Assembly: GCA_964304625.1 (NCBI GenBank)
Contig: OZ199840.1
Span: 10,788,001-10,852,000 of the forward strand
DNA from: Kudoa neothunni
Taxonomy: Eukaryota > Cnidaria
Length of the DNA stretch: 64,000 nucleotides
Direction: 5' to 3'
The notes under the pieces are model-generated. The model saw only the letters and a program-made list of their open reading frames with translations. It was not told the origin of the DNA and ran no database searches. This document shows positions 26,964 to 36,536 of the stretch, piece after piece. Each line of letters opens with the position of its first letter. Within the stretch, counting starts at the first letter, position 1. Made by a program: the position numbers and the translations under genes.

Positions 26964-27755
26964 TAACTAGCCGTAATACTCGGCTACGCTTGGGGCGTTA
27001 GAAATATCTAATTCAGGGGGAAAAATTGAAATAAAAATGTTTTATATTATATTTTTTAATATAATAAAAGTTTCATTTTGTTAATAGCACAAACATCTGC
27101 CGAAAATTTACTGTGCGAAATAAACAGTCATAAACGAAACATAACAAAATTTTACTTAATAATGTAAGTAGTTATTATATTTAAGAAGAAACAGAAAAAA
27201 CCTAATATAAATAAATTTAAAAAATTATAATATTAACAAATGAACCTCATTTAGTTTAAATCCCATCATCATTATTTGATGCATCCATGGTTTTAAGAAA
27301 CGAAGAAAAGCAAATAGAAATCGGCGTGTACATGAGGCATTACGACGGAATACAACTATACTACAGTCAACGCGTAAAGGGATATAGAATTCGACATTAA
27401 AATCTCACTTGAAATCTTTTATATGTCTTTCAGTTGAATCATACCTACAACAATGTGGTAGATTAAATTTTGAACATGAAATCTTATAAACGCTTACCTA
27501 AGAAATTTCGTCACACTGAAAATCTTGAAAAATACAGACAAACAAATTCAAAATATTTCCACAAGCATATTCAAAGATATAACAACACAGTACAAAGCCA
27601 CTTTTAAAATTAACGCACACATTTAACAGGATTTGTGTTTACTTTATGATTTGGGGTCAAATTGACCATGTAACTAGATCGTAGTAGTTTTAAGACGATA
27701 ACGAACCGACATTTTACAAAATTTATTTCATGGAAAATTTGCATATGTAAACTTA
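26964..27755 (-). repeat. Unclassified interspersed repeat, copy 2 (inverted)
   Basis: Reverse-complement match to 21512-22303 with the same ends (CTAGCCGTAATAC at the left). With copy 1 it brackets the minus-strand surface gene. Class unknown. Confidence 0.8.
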
Positions 27756-27870
27756 GAATTGATCGGCAGTGTTGTAGTTTCTTAATGCGGCAGAAAATAG
27801 ACACACAGTTTAGCAAAGGCAAGAGAGAGGGGATGAGCGATATTTCTATCTACTATGTGTTTATCTAGAA

Positions 27871-28990
27871 CAGGGGTCGGCAACCGATATGACCGGAAGA
27901 GCCAAGTATTGATGGCGAGGAAAGAATTTTCTACTTCCGGAGCCGCATATAAAATTAAGCCTCGAAAATCAAAATATTTAACTTTGAAACCATGAATATA
28001 TACATTTCAGAAAATAATGGATAAAATTATCCAATTATTTTGTTCACACGTTTTTCTGTAACTAATTAACCTATTGATTTTATTATTAATATCTTAATGC
28101 AGGGGTAGTAATAAAAAAAAAGTAGCGCTTGAATTTGTCTGATTACTTCAAATAATATTGTAATTTCGTTTTCGATAACTTCCACTATGATGAATTATAC
28201 GTTTTACCATTGACATCTAAACATCAAATATACTATATAAAATTCACTTTCATGAATATTATTTTCAACAAAAAAAATTTAAACCATTTAATTTAATCTT
28301 ATAAAGTATAAAGAATTACATACTTCCTTATGTCTTTTCCTGAATTTAATTATTTTAACGACATTTTATATGGGGTTTTCTTTGTAACAAAACTAAACAA
28401 CGTTTAATATTACAAGAGAATTCTTTATAACTGATATATTTTAATGAAAATGTATGTAAAATTACTTTTTTAAATAAAAAAAGTTTTGCATATAAAATAA
28501 TATGATGTATTTTGTATAATATTCTAAAAATTTATTTTTAAATAGTTTCAGTTTAATAATAACCTTTTTATTAAGGAGGAATTTTTATTTATGACAAAAA
28601 AATTTTTTTTGATTTAAAACCATAGACAAAATTGAGAACATTTAGAGTTATTTCGCTTCACTAATTATTGCATATGCATGGTACAATGTTCTACGAGGGA
28701 TTTTTAATATCTAAAAGTTATTAGATTTTATAGAATCTTTTTTTTCTATATTTAACTTTAAGTTAAAAATTAAGATAATTAGTTCAAGATGGAGAAATTG
28801 GAGTCCCAGACATTCTTTCAACACGCGTATATTTCCATTAAAAAATGATTTATATCTGATAAAAATTTAAAATTTGAACGTAATAATTAGTTCAGCAATT
28901 AATAATTATACAATTTCTTCGCGTTTTAACCTTAGATATTGTAGTTTATATTATGCACATAAGGTGGGGAGCCGCAGGTTGCCGACCCTG
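27871..28990. mobile_element. Non-autonomous hAT element
   Basis: The ends CAGGGGTCGGCAACC (27871) and GGTTGCCGACCCTG (ending 28990) are the classic hAT inverted repeats, with GGAGCC/GGCTCC-type sequence just inside. The flanks ATCTAGAA and ATCTAGGA form an 8-bp target duplication with one mismatch. The 1,120 bp inside are AT-rich and code for nothing visible, so it depends on a hAT transposase elsewhere. Confidence 0.88.
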
Positions 28991-29090
28991 ATCTAGGATA
29001 TGGCAAGCAACACGTTTTCAGAATAGTTATGAATTTTTCTAACACCCATTATATGTTTAAAAGGAAAAATAACAATACCTACCATTTTAA

Positions 29091-29471
29091 CCCATTCAGG
29101 GTTTTCGTTGCGTTTTCGCAACGAAATGTATTTGATTATATAACAACATATAAAATTATTATTTTAAATGTATTTTGTTATTTTAAATGCCCAAACATAT
29201 TGATTTATGGAAACAAATATTATTGGAGTTAATTCATATTTTAAGGTTGAACAAAATATGATTTTATGTGCTATTTTTGAAATTCCAACTAGACGAACAC
29301 CAACTAGAGTTTCGCCTAATACAGATCATGAAAATCTTAGTAAAAAACATATCAACTGCCAATTGTCATTAAATATCTATAGATGATAATGAATGCATCA
29401 AAGGATTAATTAATAAATATTTATTTGTAAAAAACATGTGTTGCGAAAACGCAACGAAAACCCCGAACGGG
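29091..29471. mobile_element. piggyBac-type short element
   Basis: Inverted repeats of about 30 bp: CCCATTCAGGGTTTTCGTTG at 29091 and its complement ending near 29471, both continuing into GCGTTTTCGCAAC. TTAA, the piggyBac target, precedes the left end; the right side reads GTAA, so the duplication is worn or the boundary is one base off. A piggyBac transposase fragment starts directly to the right. Confidence 0.65.
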
Positions 29472-29506
29472 GTAATTGTGCGCACTGTTTTAAATATCAC
29501 TGTATA

Positions 29507-29972
29507 ATGGATCCAAAATCCTACATGAATCTTTTTGATGCGGTCAAAGAGTATGAAGATAACGAAAATCTAGAGTCGATTGATTTTGTGTTATTACCTC
29601 CTGAAAAAGTCAACGCGCTTACAGATACCGAGGATAATTTTGAATCCAATTTTAATGGCATATGTAACATCAATTTAATTCCTGAGACGTATGGAGATAT
29701 TGAAGTATTTTCTAAGGCTCTTGAATCCTTCGTAAAGGATGATACCTTGATATGGACTGATAAAATTAATGTCGATTCTACTCAAGAAAAATCAAAATTT
29801 TTGTCAGAATGAGACTATATTGATCAATCGGATTATGGATAATTTTTCATCAATACTTAAAAGGAACTTAAATTCTTATGGAATTTTTTTGGAGTTATTT
29901 GATGAAAATTTATTTAAACTAATATACGTTACACATTTGCAACAAATAGTAAATAACTTAGTTCATTTATAG
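29507..29972 (+). pseudogene. piggyBac transposase, N-terminal fragment
   Basis: From the ATG at 29507 the frame shows the acidic N-terminal style of piggyBac proteins, FVLLPPEKVNALTDTEDNFE. A second frame (about 29800-29972) gives LELFDENLFKLIYVTHLQ, matching the piggyBac motif FxLFFDExLxxxIVxxTN. Nothing of the DDD catalytic core follows: the next sequence is a minus-strand MULE. Frame break plus deletion make it inactive. Confidence 0.65.
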
Positions 29973-30002
29973 TAGACATCATTTTCGTATCATGATTTTT
30001 AA

Positions 30003-31023
30003 TCACACATTCAAGTCATCTGAAAACTTCAGTGGAAGTTTAAAGTAATCTCCGCAAAACTCTGCAGATGTAGCCGCCAACTTTTTTGTAAGCATTGAAG
30101 ACAGTTTTAATCTTTGAGAAAAGGTTTGGATAGTGTCTTTAGGTTTGATTTTTACAACTCCCTCATCATGAAAATCTTTAAAATTGTTAACATTTAGAAT
30201 ATTTAAGAAATTATTCGCATGCTCCCTAGTCCAACGAGAATGGCACAATGATTCATCAAACAAGTTGATTAAGTTGAGTGCACGTTTTTGTAGAATATGA
30301 CGACAAGGAAGCTTGAATGCTTTATGCATTGAACAATTACAGGAGTAATAACTGGAATTTTCTCCTAAAGTGGCTTCTTTTATTTTTGACAATTCTTTTT
30401 GGATTATACTTGAAGAATAGGGCGTGAGATAATTATGATATTTTATGAAAGTCTCATTGTCGTTGGAAGAATCGTATGGTTTTATTAGTTCCATAGCAAT
30501 GGTGCTTTGCCGCTCAATCCTTTGTGATTTCAAAAATCGGAAGAAATTGTCGAAAAAATCACTCAAAGTTGAAAACTTTTTTACTACGGTTTTTAGTTTT
30601 GCATTAATGGATTCAATTCTGTTATTCGTTGTATTATTATAGTAATGCTCAGCCATACTTAATCCAATTATCCATTCCTGGTAAATGGGTAGCCAATTCT
30701 TTTTGAAATAATCATTAAGTTCCTCAACTCCGAGGTCAAAAAGTTCACAACATAAGCGGTCAAAGTTTTCCTTGTTCTTGACATACGTCATTTTTTCTAA
30801 TATTTGAAGGATAAGTGTTTTTGTTTCGGTTGTTATACCATACTTTCCGACTTTTATTTCCCGCTGGAACGCTTGTAATACATGGAATTTACATAGTATC
30901 AACTTTGTAGAAGGAAATACGAAATTTAAACATTTTCGTAACAAATGGTCTTTGTCGGTTATTATTGACATCGTTTTGGATTGTAACCACGGTGCAGCAT
31001 CCAACAATTAGTTCAGAAACCAT
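30003..31023 (-). pseudogene. MULE transposase with SWIM zinc finger, truncated by gap
   Basis: A 334-codon open frame reads into the sequencing gap at its 5' side. It contains the C-terminal half of a Mutator-like (MULE) DDE transposase: IITDKDHLLRKCLNFVFP, then LILCKFHVLQAFQREI, the helical region with NRIESINAKLK, and a SWIM zinc finger CNCSMHKAFKLPCRH. In animals such proteins are known as ZSWIM-type. The frame is unbroken here, so it could be recent; the N-terminal part (first catalytic Asp) is in or beyond the gap. A domesticated host gene is the alternative. Confidence 0.75.
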
Positions 31024-31223
31024 NNNNNNNNNNNNNNNNNNNNNNNNNNNNNNNNNNNNNNNNNNNNNNNNNNNNNNNNNNNNNNNNNNNNNNNNNNNNN
31101 NNNNNNNNNNNNNNNNNNNNNNNNNNNNNNNNNNNNNNNNNNNNNNNNNNNNNNNNNNNNNNNNNNNNNNNNNNNNNNNNNNNNNNNNNNNNNNNNNNNN
31201 NNNNNNNNNNNNNNNNNNNNNNN
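31024..31223. other. Assembly gap of 200 N
   Basis: Exactly 200 undetermined bases. The round number suggests a placeholder length. Exons 1-3 and the start of exon 4 of surface gene C, and the 5' part of the MULE, would have to fall here, which needs far more than 200 bp. Confidence 0.95.
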
Positions 31224-32964
31224 AGTGACTGAGACCTCCACTACTGGGGGACAATTGCTGTCCACTATCACCAAAAATGGTGTCACATTAAACGTACCTT
31301 TATTTAATCCATCGGCAGTGCCTAAATTTACCAGCTGTACGGTAACACATTATGCAGCAGATAAACCGGCTCCTACTAGTGGTACAACAACAAATTGTGG
31401 AAGTTCTAACACTAGCAACTGTCCGAATACATGTGAACCAGCTCTAACGATAACTGGATTATCTGCCGGAAAGCCATATATACTTCTTATTGCAGCCGAC
31501 ACTTCTAATGGAATAAAAGCTGATTTTAAGGAGAAAATATTCTTCAGAACACGTGAGTAGTTTAAATATTAAATTTATTGTAAAATAAGCTAAGAAAATG
31601 GAGATCAAACAACATTTCCTTCAGTCATACCATCGGTAAGTGAGACAGCGGCCTCAATCCAAGCCATATCTGGAGATGACACATTGACAAAAGAGGACGT
31701 TACATGTGCCTATTATATTAGTCCACGCGGAAAGGATGTTTATGTTTGTGCAATGTGCATCGATAGTTATCCATGCCGAGGTTTATGCAGGGAAACTCAG
31801 AATATTGTTGGATTGAAGCCAGGAAGTGAGTATGACCTTAAGGTTGTTGCACATAAAGACTATGGGTTCAAAGTACATCCAATTACAACAGGTATATTAA
31901 ATAAGATAAATTGAATGAGTTGATTTATAGCAAAATCAACATTCACACTAACAAAGGAATTTGTCGACAAGGGTTTCAAAATAGTAGGAACATTGTCTAC
32001 ACCTGATTCAGAGGCCAAATGCCACTACAATGTGGAAGTTAAGAAGGGAAATAAATATACTTTAATTCACCAATGCCCACAAGTACCAATTTCTCCAAAA
32101 CCAGCTGAAACCCCTTCCAATAAATCAAAGCTTTCCAAAATTATGATCGCTAGATCAACAGCTGATTCAACATCCCCTCAACCCAGCAAAACGACCTCAA
32201 ATATGCCCACCTATTGCATTGAGCCTCCATCATGTTCTGAGATATTATTCACAACTAATTATGATCGCTCTAAGAAATATCGTGTTGTGGTAACTAGGGC
32301 AGGAGCAGAGGACGCAAATATCGAAATTCCAGAGAGTATAATTTTTGTTTTTAATGATAAAATAAAACTGTTATTGTAATATAATTATTATACTTAGATC
32401 CTATAGTAAAAAACCAAGATATAACTAAACAAATTATTATTAGCATTGAGCGTGATGGAAACAAATTAAAGGTTACGTCTGCATTACCACAGGAGTTCGC
32501 TGAGAACACATGTGGATGGGAATTAAGAGACTCAACCAATCCTGAGAACATTTTAGTTAAATCATGTAATGGAGAAAACGATGGAGGTTGTGAAACCCTT
32601 CCTAAATGCAAAGAATTTGAAATCACAGGTGTTGAGGATACAAACGATTACCAACTAACAGTTTATGTTAGCAGCGATAAAACAATAAATGGAAATAGCC
32701 AACTCAAGAAAGGTAAATGTATTTTATGGTTAAATTATCAAATTCTTCTTAGGAGAAAGTCACGACACAATGAAATCAACGTAACTTAGTTGTATTTATT
32801 TTTGTCGTTTATAATACTTATTTAGATCAAAAAATACTATGTAAAATTAAAATTGTTTATGTATTTTAAATATTTAATGATTTAGAATAATAATAGTCGC
32901 AGCCGTTGTAGGTGTGGTTGTTCTAGCGGCCGTTGCTCTAGTTTTCATAAAGAAAAGGAATTAA
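31224..32964 (+). CDS. Type I membrane protein with Cys-rich modules, 5' part missing (surface gene C)
   Basis: Close copy of surface gene B. Exons: partial 31224-31552, then 31595-31891, 31931-32335, 32398-32712, 32753-32780, 32886-32964; complete exons have exactly the lengths seen in gene B and the same phases. It keeps the cysteine modules (CPNTC, CRGLC), the Pro/Ser/Thr linker, the phase-2 last intron, the membrane span and the tail KKRN. From the middle of exon 5 (about 31640) to the stop, similarity to gene B is very high including introns; in exon 4 and the first third of exon 5 it is clearly lower and many changes alter residues. Signal peptide and first modules are lost in the gap. 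Confidence 0.85.
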
Positions 32965-33247
32965 CCAGCGATTTATTATTTAATGACAGATTATATTTAT
33001 TAATTAGTATATTGTTTTAATTATTCATTTTTTAAATTTTTATTTCCGTTTCTATCGCAATTTTGTCTAAATTTTCTGTTAGTCCAATTAAAATATATTT
33101 TTTTGCCTATTTAAATAAGTTAAAAAATAAAAAATCGTGATTAGACCGTTTACTTTCTATAATGATCCTACTCAATTATTTTACACAGAAATATAATTCT
33201 ACTCCCATTTATGCTAATTTAACTTATTTAGCTATGTATGATAATTG

Positions 33248-33580
33248 CAACATTATATAATTAATTTTTCAACGATATTTTAAGAGTTATTGAGCATAAC
33301 CATTATTTCGATTTATTGAAATCAAAAAGATATAGAGAATGATTACGTTCATAATTGTATTAAATGTGTGTAGAAAGACTTTGACCCTATAAGGCAGTGG
33401 CTCTCAAACGAGGGTAAATTTTAAATGACAGGAATTAAATTAATTACTATCAAAATTGAATAGGAGAAATTTTTATATAATGAGCTTGAGACGTACTTAA
33501 AGGTTTCTTTGAAATTATATTATTTAGGACTATAAAACTCAATATAACGTTGATAGACATGCTTAAAACGTATTTAGATA
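33248..33580. repeat. 3' flank of surface-gene unit, copy 3
   Basis: Matches 17391-17716 and 1-290. Its second half is the left part of the hAT-like element 33395-34016, which here seems complete. Confidence 0.75.
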
Positions 33581-34016
33581 TAAGTCATTTACAACAATTA
33601 TAAAACTATAATCTGTCTCTTTCTTTTATGACTCTTTCATCTTTTAGTGATGAAGCTTAATAATAAACTTATAGTGGCTATTTATATGATAAATAATGTC
33701 TAGATGTCACTAGTTTTGACAATTTTTAATTATCTCTGGGCTCTAAAAGATAATGGGCTATTAATTATTTAATTTAGCAAAGTCTAAGAAATTAAATCTG
33801 TAGGCAGCTTGTGAGTAAGAGTTTATGAGATTACATTTTCATTAATTAAGCGGCCAAATTAAAAGAATAGAATTTACCGTGAAAATTCCCTCTACCGTAA
33901 CTGATCGAGTATAAAGCCTTAAAGTAAATGTGAACTTGACTTCCTAATAAAAGAGTAAATTTGAATTTTTTATCTAGTTGATAGGGTAAATTTTAAAATA
34001 CGGTTGAGTACCGCTG
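33395..34016. mobile_element. Short hAT-like element
   Basis: The ends CAGTGGCTCTCAAACGAG (33395) and CGGTTGAGTACCGCTG (ending 34016) are imperfect inverted repeats of hAT type, each with GGGTAAATTTTAAA inside. The flanks CTATAAGG and CCCTAAGG agree in six of eight bases. No coding region. Its left part also stands at 149 and 17531, so it was present before the unit was duplicated. Confidence 0.6.
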
Positions 34017-35174
34017 CCCTAAGGATTTTGTGTCTTTTTGGCCAAAATCATTATTAATTAACCAAATATTATCCACGTAATAATCAAAAATTCGTAATAT
34101 CATTTCTAATCTGTAAACTTTCAATAATGTTCATTCTTTGAAAATCTTAAATCGAATGAATAAAACTAAAGTATCAACTAAAATTATTTTCTGAGCCTTA
34201 GAGCAGTGTTCCCAACTTCTTTATTTTGGGCTCCGCTTTATCCTGAACAAAAGTTTCGTCGCCCACCTGCAAAAGTATTGATTCTTTTAATTTAAACTGT
34301 TTATATCGTTGAATAATGTTATTTATCACATTAAAATTTGAAAGAAATTAATAACTATATTTATTCCATTAAAATTAAAAAGTATTCGATCAGACCTAAT
34401 TTAATTTATCGATCGACCTTAAAAACTAACACCATTAATTCTACATTCTGTCAAATGAAACTCGTGGTAATCTAACCTTCATTAGAAAAGAGTTTCATGT
34501 ATACGGGGCTAACGAATCGTAAATAAATAATATACGAAAAATTAATCAATATTATATTAGATATAATAACAAAAGAGGATAAACGATTCTGAAAGAGATA
34601 AAATAGAGATTCAAATCGTCCTGATTCTCTCCTAGTGAAGAACATGTTAAATATCATAATTAACTGTTATGTAATTAGTCATTTCTTCCTAAATTTTTTA
34701 TGATAATAATCTTCACCTAAAAATAAGCGATTTTTATAATCGTGATATTAATTTCAAAGCACGTCCAACTGCTTAAGTATCTCACCATTATCCGAGCCAT
34801 ACCAATACTCGGGATTTTCCGCGTCCCACCAGAGCGGTTCATTAAACATTCAAAAATTTCTATATTCCATCGTAATTTTTTCATGCCCCACTTTAAGAAA
34901 CAGCCTAAAGGATAAGGTCTAAGGAAATTTGGTTTAAAATGAACATTACAACGTTTTTTGGTCACAAAAATTTAAAAAAAAAGTAAATATAAAATGCATC
35001 AAAATAAATTTTAGGTAAGAAAACATCTGTTCAATTAACGTTCTCAATATGTGACGATTTTTGAGAAGTTAAACAAATTTAAATAAGTATTTAAAAATGA
35101 GAGCAATTAATCTATGGATTTGGAAAAATAAACTCCGAATGTTCAAAAATTCCAGGAAAAAACTAACTTTATAT
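34017..35174. other. Intergenic, no gene seen
   Basis: AT-rich, no supported gene. A hAT-style half end, GAGCAGTGTTCCCAAC, stands at about 34202 without a visible partner. Open frames at 34472 and 34717 on the minus strand have no recognisable content. Confidence 0.4.
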
Positions 35175-36263
35175 TCAACTACCTATAATTTTAGTGAGAA
35201 CAAGGAAAAATATTTTGTATAGTATAATGACGAGCCAAAATAGCTTTCCGAGCGGCAAAGCCATATCGATAAAGGAAGGTATATTTCCAGTGATGTGATA
35301 TTTTTTGTAGTACAATGACTGAAGAACGAACATAGTAGGAGTTAGTACAAACAGTGTGAAAAGGCCCCAATAAATAATAGTGCTAATGACGCGTAGGATC
35401 AGGAAATCGAATATGGTTCCAGTTTGAGTCCAGATGAAGAATTCCAAAATGTAGACTTTTGATATAACTATTATACTCATCACCACTCGAACAACAACGA
35501 AAACAGAAACCACAGTGGTGTATTTTTTATAGAATCCCATAGCGAAGCAGTCAACTCCTGTGAAGGCACATTTAGCACATGCGACACCCTTCGGTCCAAT
35601 AGAAAACGTAAAAAATATTGCGAAAAGCATTGGCATAACAGTATCGTCGACTAACAAAAGGGTAGTTTCGATTATGTGCTTGTATCGAGAAATAGCCCCT
35701 AATGTTTTCGATAGGGTTCTTTTGGTGTTTTTAGTTGACGATTTCAATGCTACGAGTTTGTTGTGCAAACTTCTATCAGCCATAAACGTATTAACTACCG
35801 AGTTGCAAACTGCCAACATCCCACTAATTGCAGAACACAGTAATATCGCGTACAGCAATGAATATGGTAATTTTATTTTCTCTCCTGCCACCACAATGTC
35901 TCCGTTAAAACCACACTCACTAATATTGGATAGCATTGAGAATCGTTTGATTAGCTCTGATATTGGTTCATAGTTTCCCCTAAAAGAAGGTGGTTTTAAT
36001 GGTGGTAGTAGTGTCCCAGAGTCATAGTCGCTCTTATAAGAAGGTGGTTTTAATGTTGGTTGTAGTAGTGACCTGGAATCGTAGTCGAGGAGTGGTTCGG
36101 GTATAGGGTGGGGAGGATTTGTATTCAAGGCGTATAATGAAAAGCCGACATTCACCACGATAGATATCAATCTCAAAAGCAAATATATAATAACTGTGAA
36201 TACTTTATAACAGTCAAACTGATAGTGGTAATAGAAATAGGAGGCAATTCTAGCGAAGACCAT
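35175..36263 (-). CDS. Multi-pass membrane protein with proline-rich loop, unknown family
   Basis: A single-exon frame of 362 residues, ATG at 36263. About six hydrophobic segments are visible, near residues 18-45, 130-160, 205-228, 248-275, 283-318 and 335-360. Between the first and second lies a loop with an imperfect duplication, LQPTLKPPSYKSDYDS and LPPLKPPSFRGNYEP; the first copy contains PPSY, a PPxY motif of the kind bound by WW domains of NEDD4-type ligases. A Cys cluster CAKCAFTGVDC lies near residue 232. I do not recognise the family. It is the next gene downstream of ANAPC2 on the same strand, 274 bp apart. A host gene is likely because the frame is long and intact. Confidence 0.7.
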   Translation of the reverse strand: MVFARIASYFYYHYQFDCYKVFTVIIYLLLRLISIVVNVGFSLYALNTNPPHPIPEPLLDYDSRSLLQPTLKPPSYKSDYDSGTLLPPLKPPSFRGNYEPISELIKRFSMLSNISECGFNGDIVVAGEKIKLPYSLLYAILLCSAISGMLAVCNSVVNTFMADRSLHNKLVALKSSTKNTKRTLSKTLGAISRYKHIIETTLLLVDDTVMPMLFAIFFTFSIGPKGVACAKCAFTGVDCFAMGFYKKYTTVVSVFVVVRVVMSIIVISKVYILEFFIWTQTGTIFDFLILRVISTIIYWGLFTLFVLTPTMFVLQSLYYKKYHITGNIPSFIDMALPLGKLFWLVIILYKIFFLVLTKIIGS

Positions 36264-36536
36264 TTTGTGTTGCGTTCACCGAAAGATTCACTCTTTTAAA
36301 CACATACTTTAAATAAATATTTCAAACAAATACTTTTTCAAATACAACCTAGATGTAACACACCAAAATCGAGCGACCCCCGAAAAATCGCCCCAACGAG
36401 AGATCACAACACGGAAAGCAGCAAAAACAAAAACAGGAAACTCAAAACAATAAGTAAGTATTAGCATTGGCATTGGCATTAGTATTGTATAGATAGAAAA
36501 TATTAGCAATAACGTAGCCTAGTAGCATGGAGATAA

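Noticed and set aside
21512-27755. Repeat pair read as long terminal repeats
   Set aside because: The copies are inverted, not direct, and no retroelement genes lie between them.
30003-31007. MULE frame as a domesticated host gene
   Set aside because: The frame is open, but position beside other transposons and truncation at a gap make a mobile origin more likely; not excluded.
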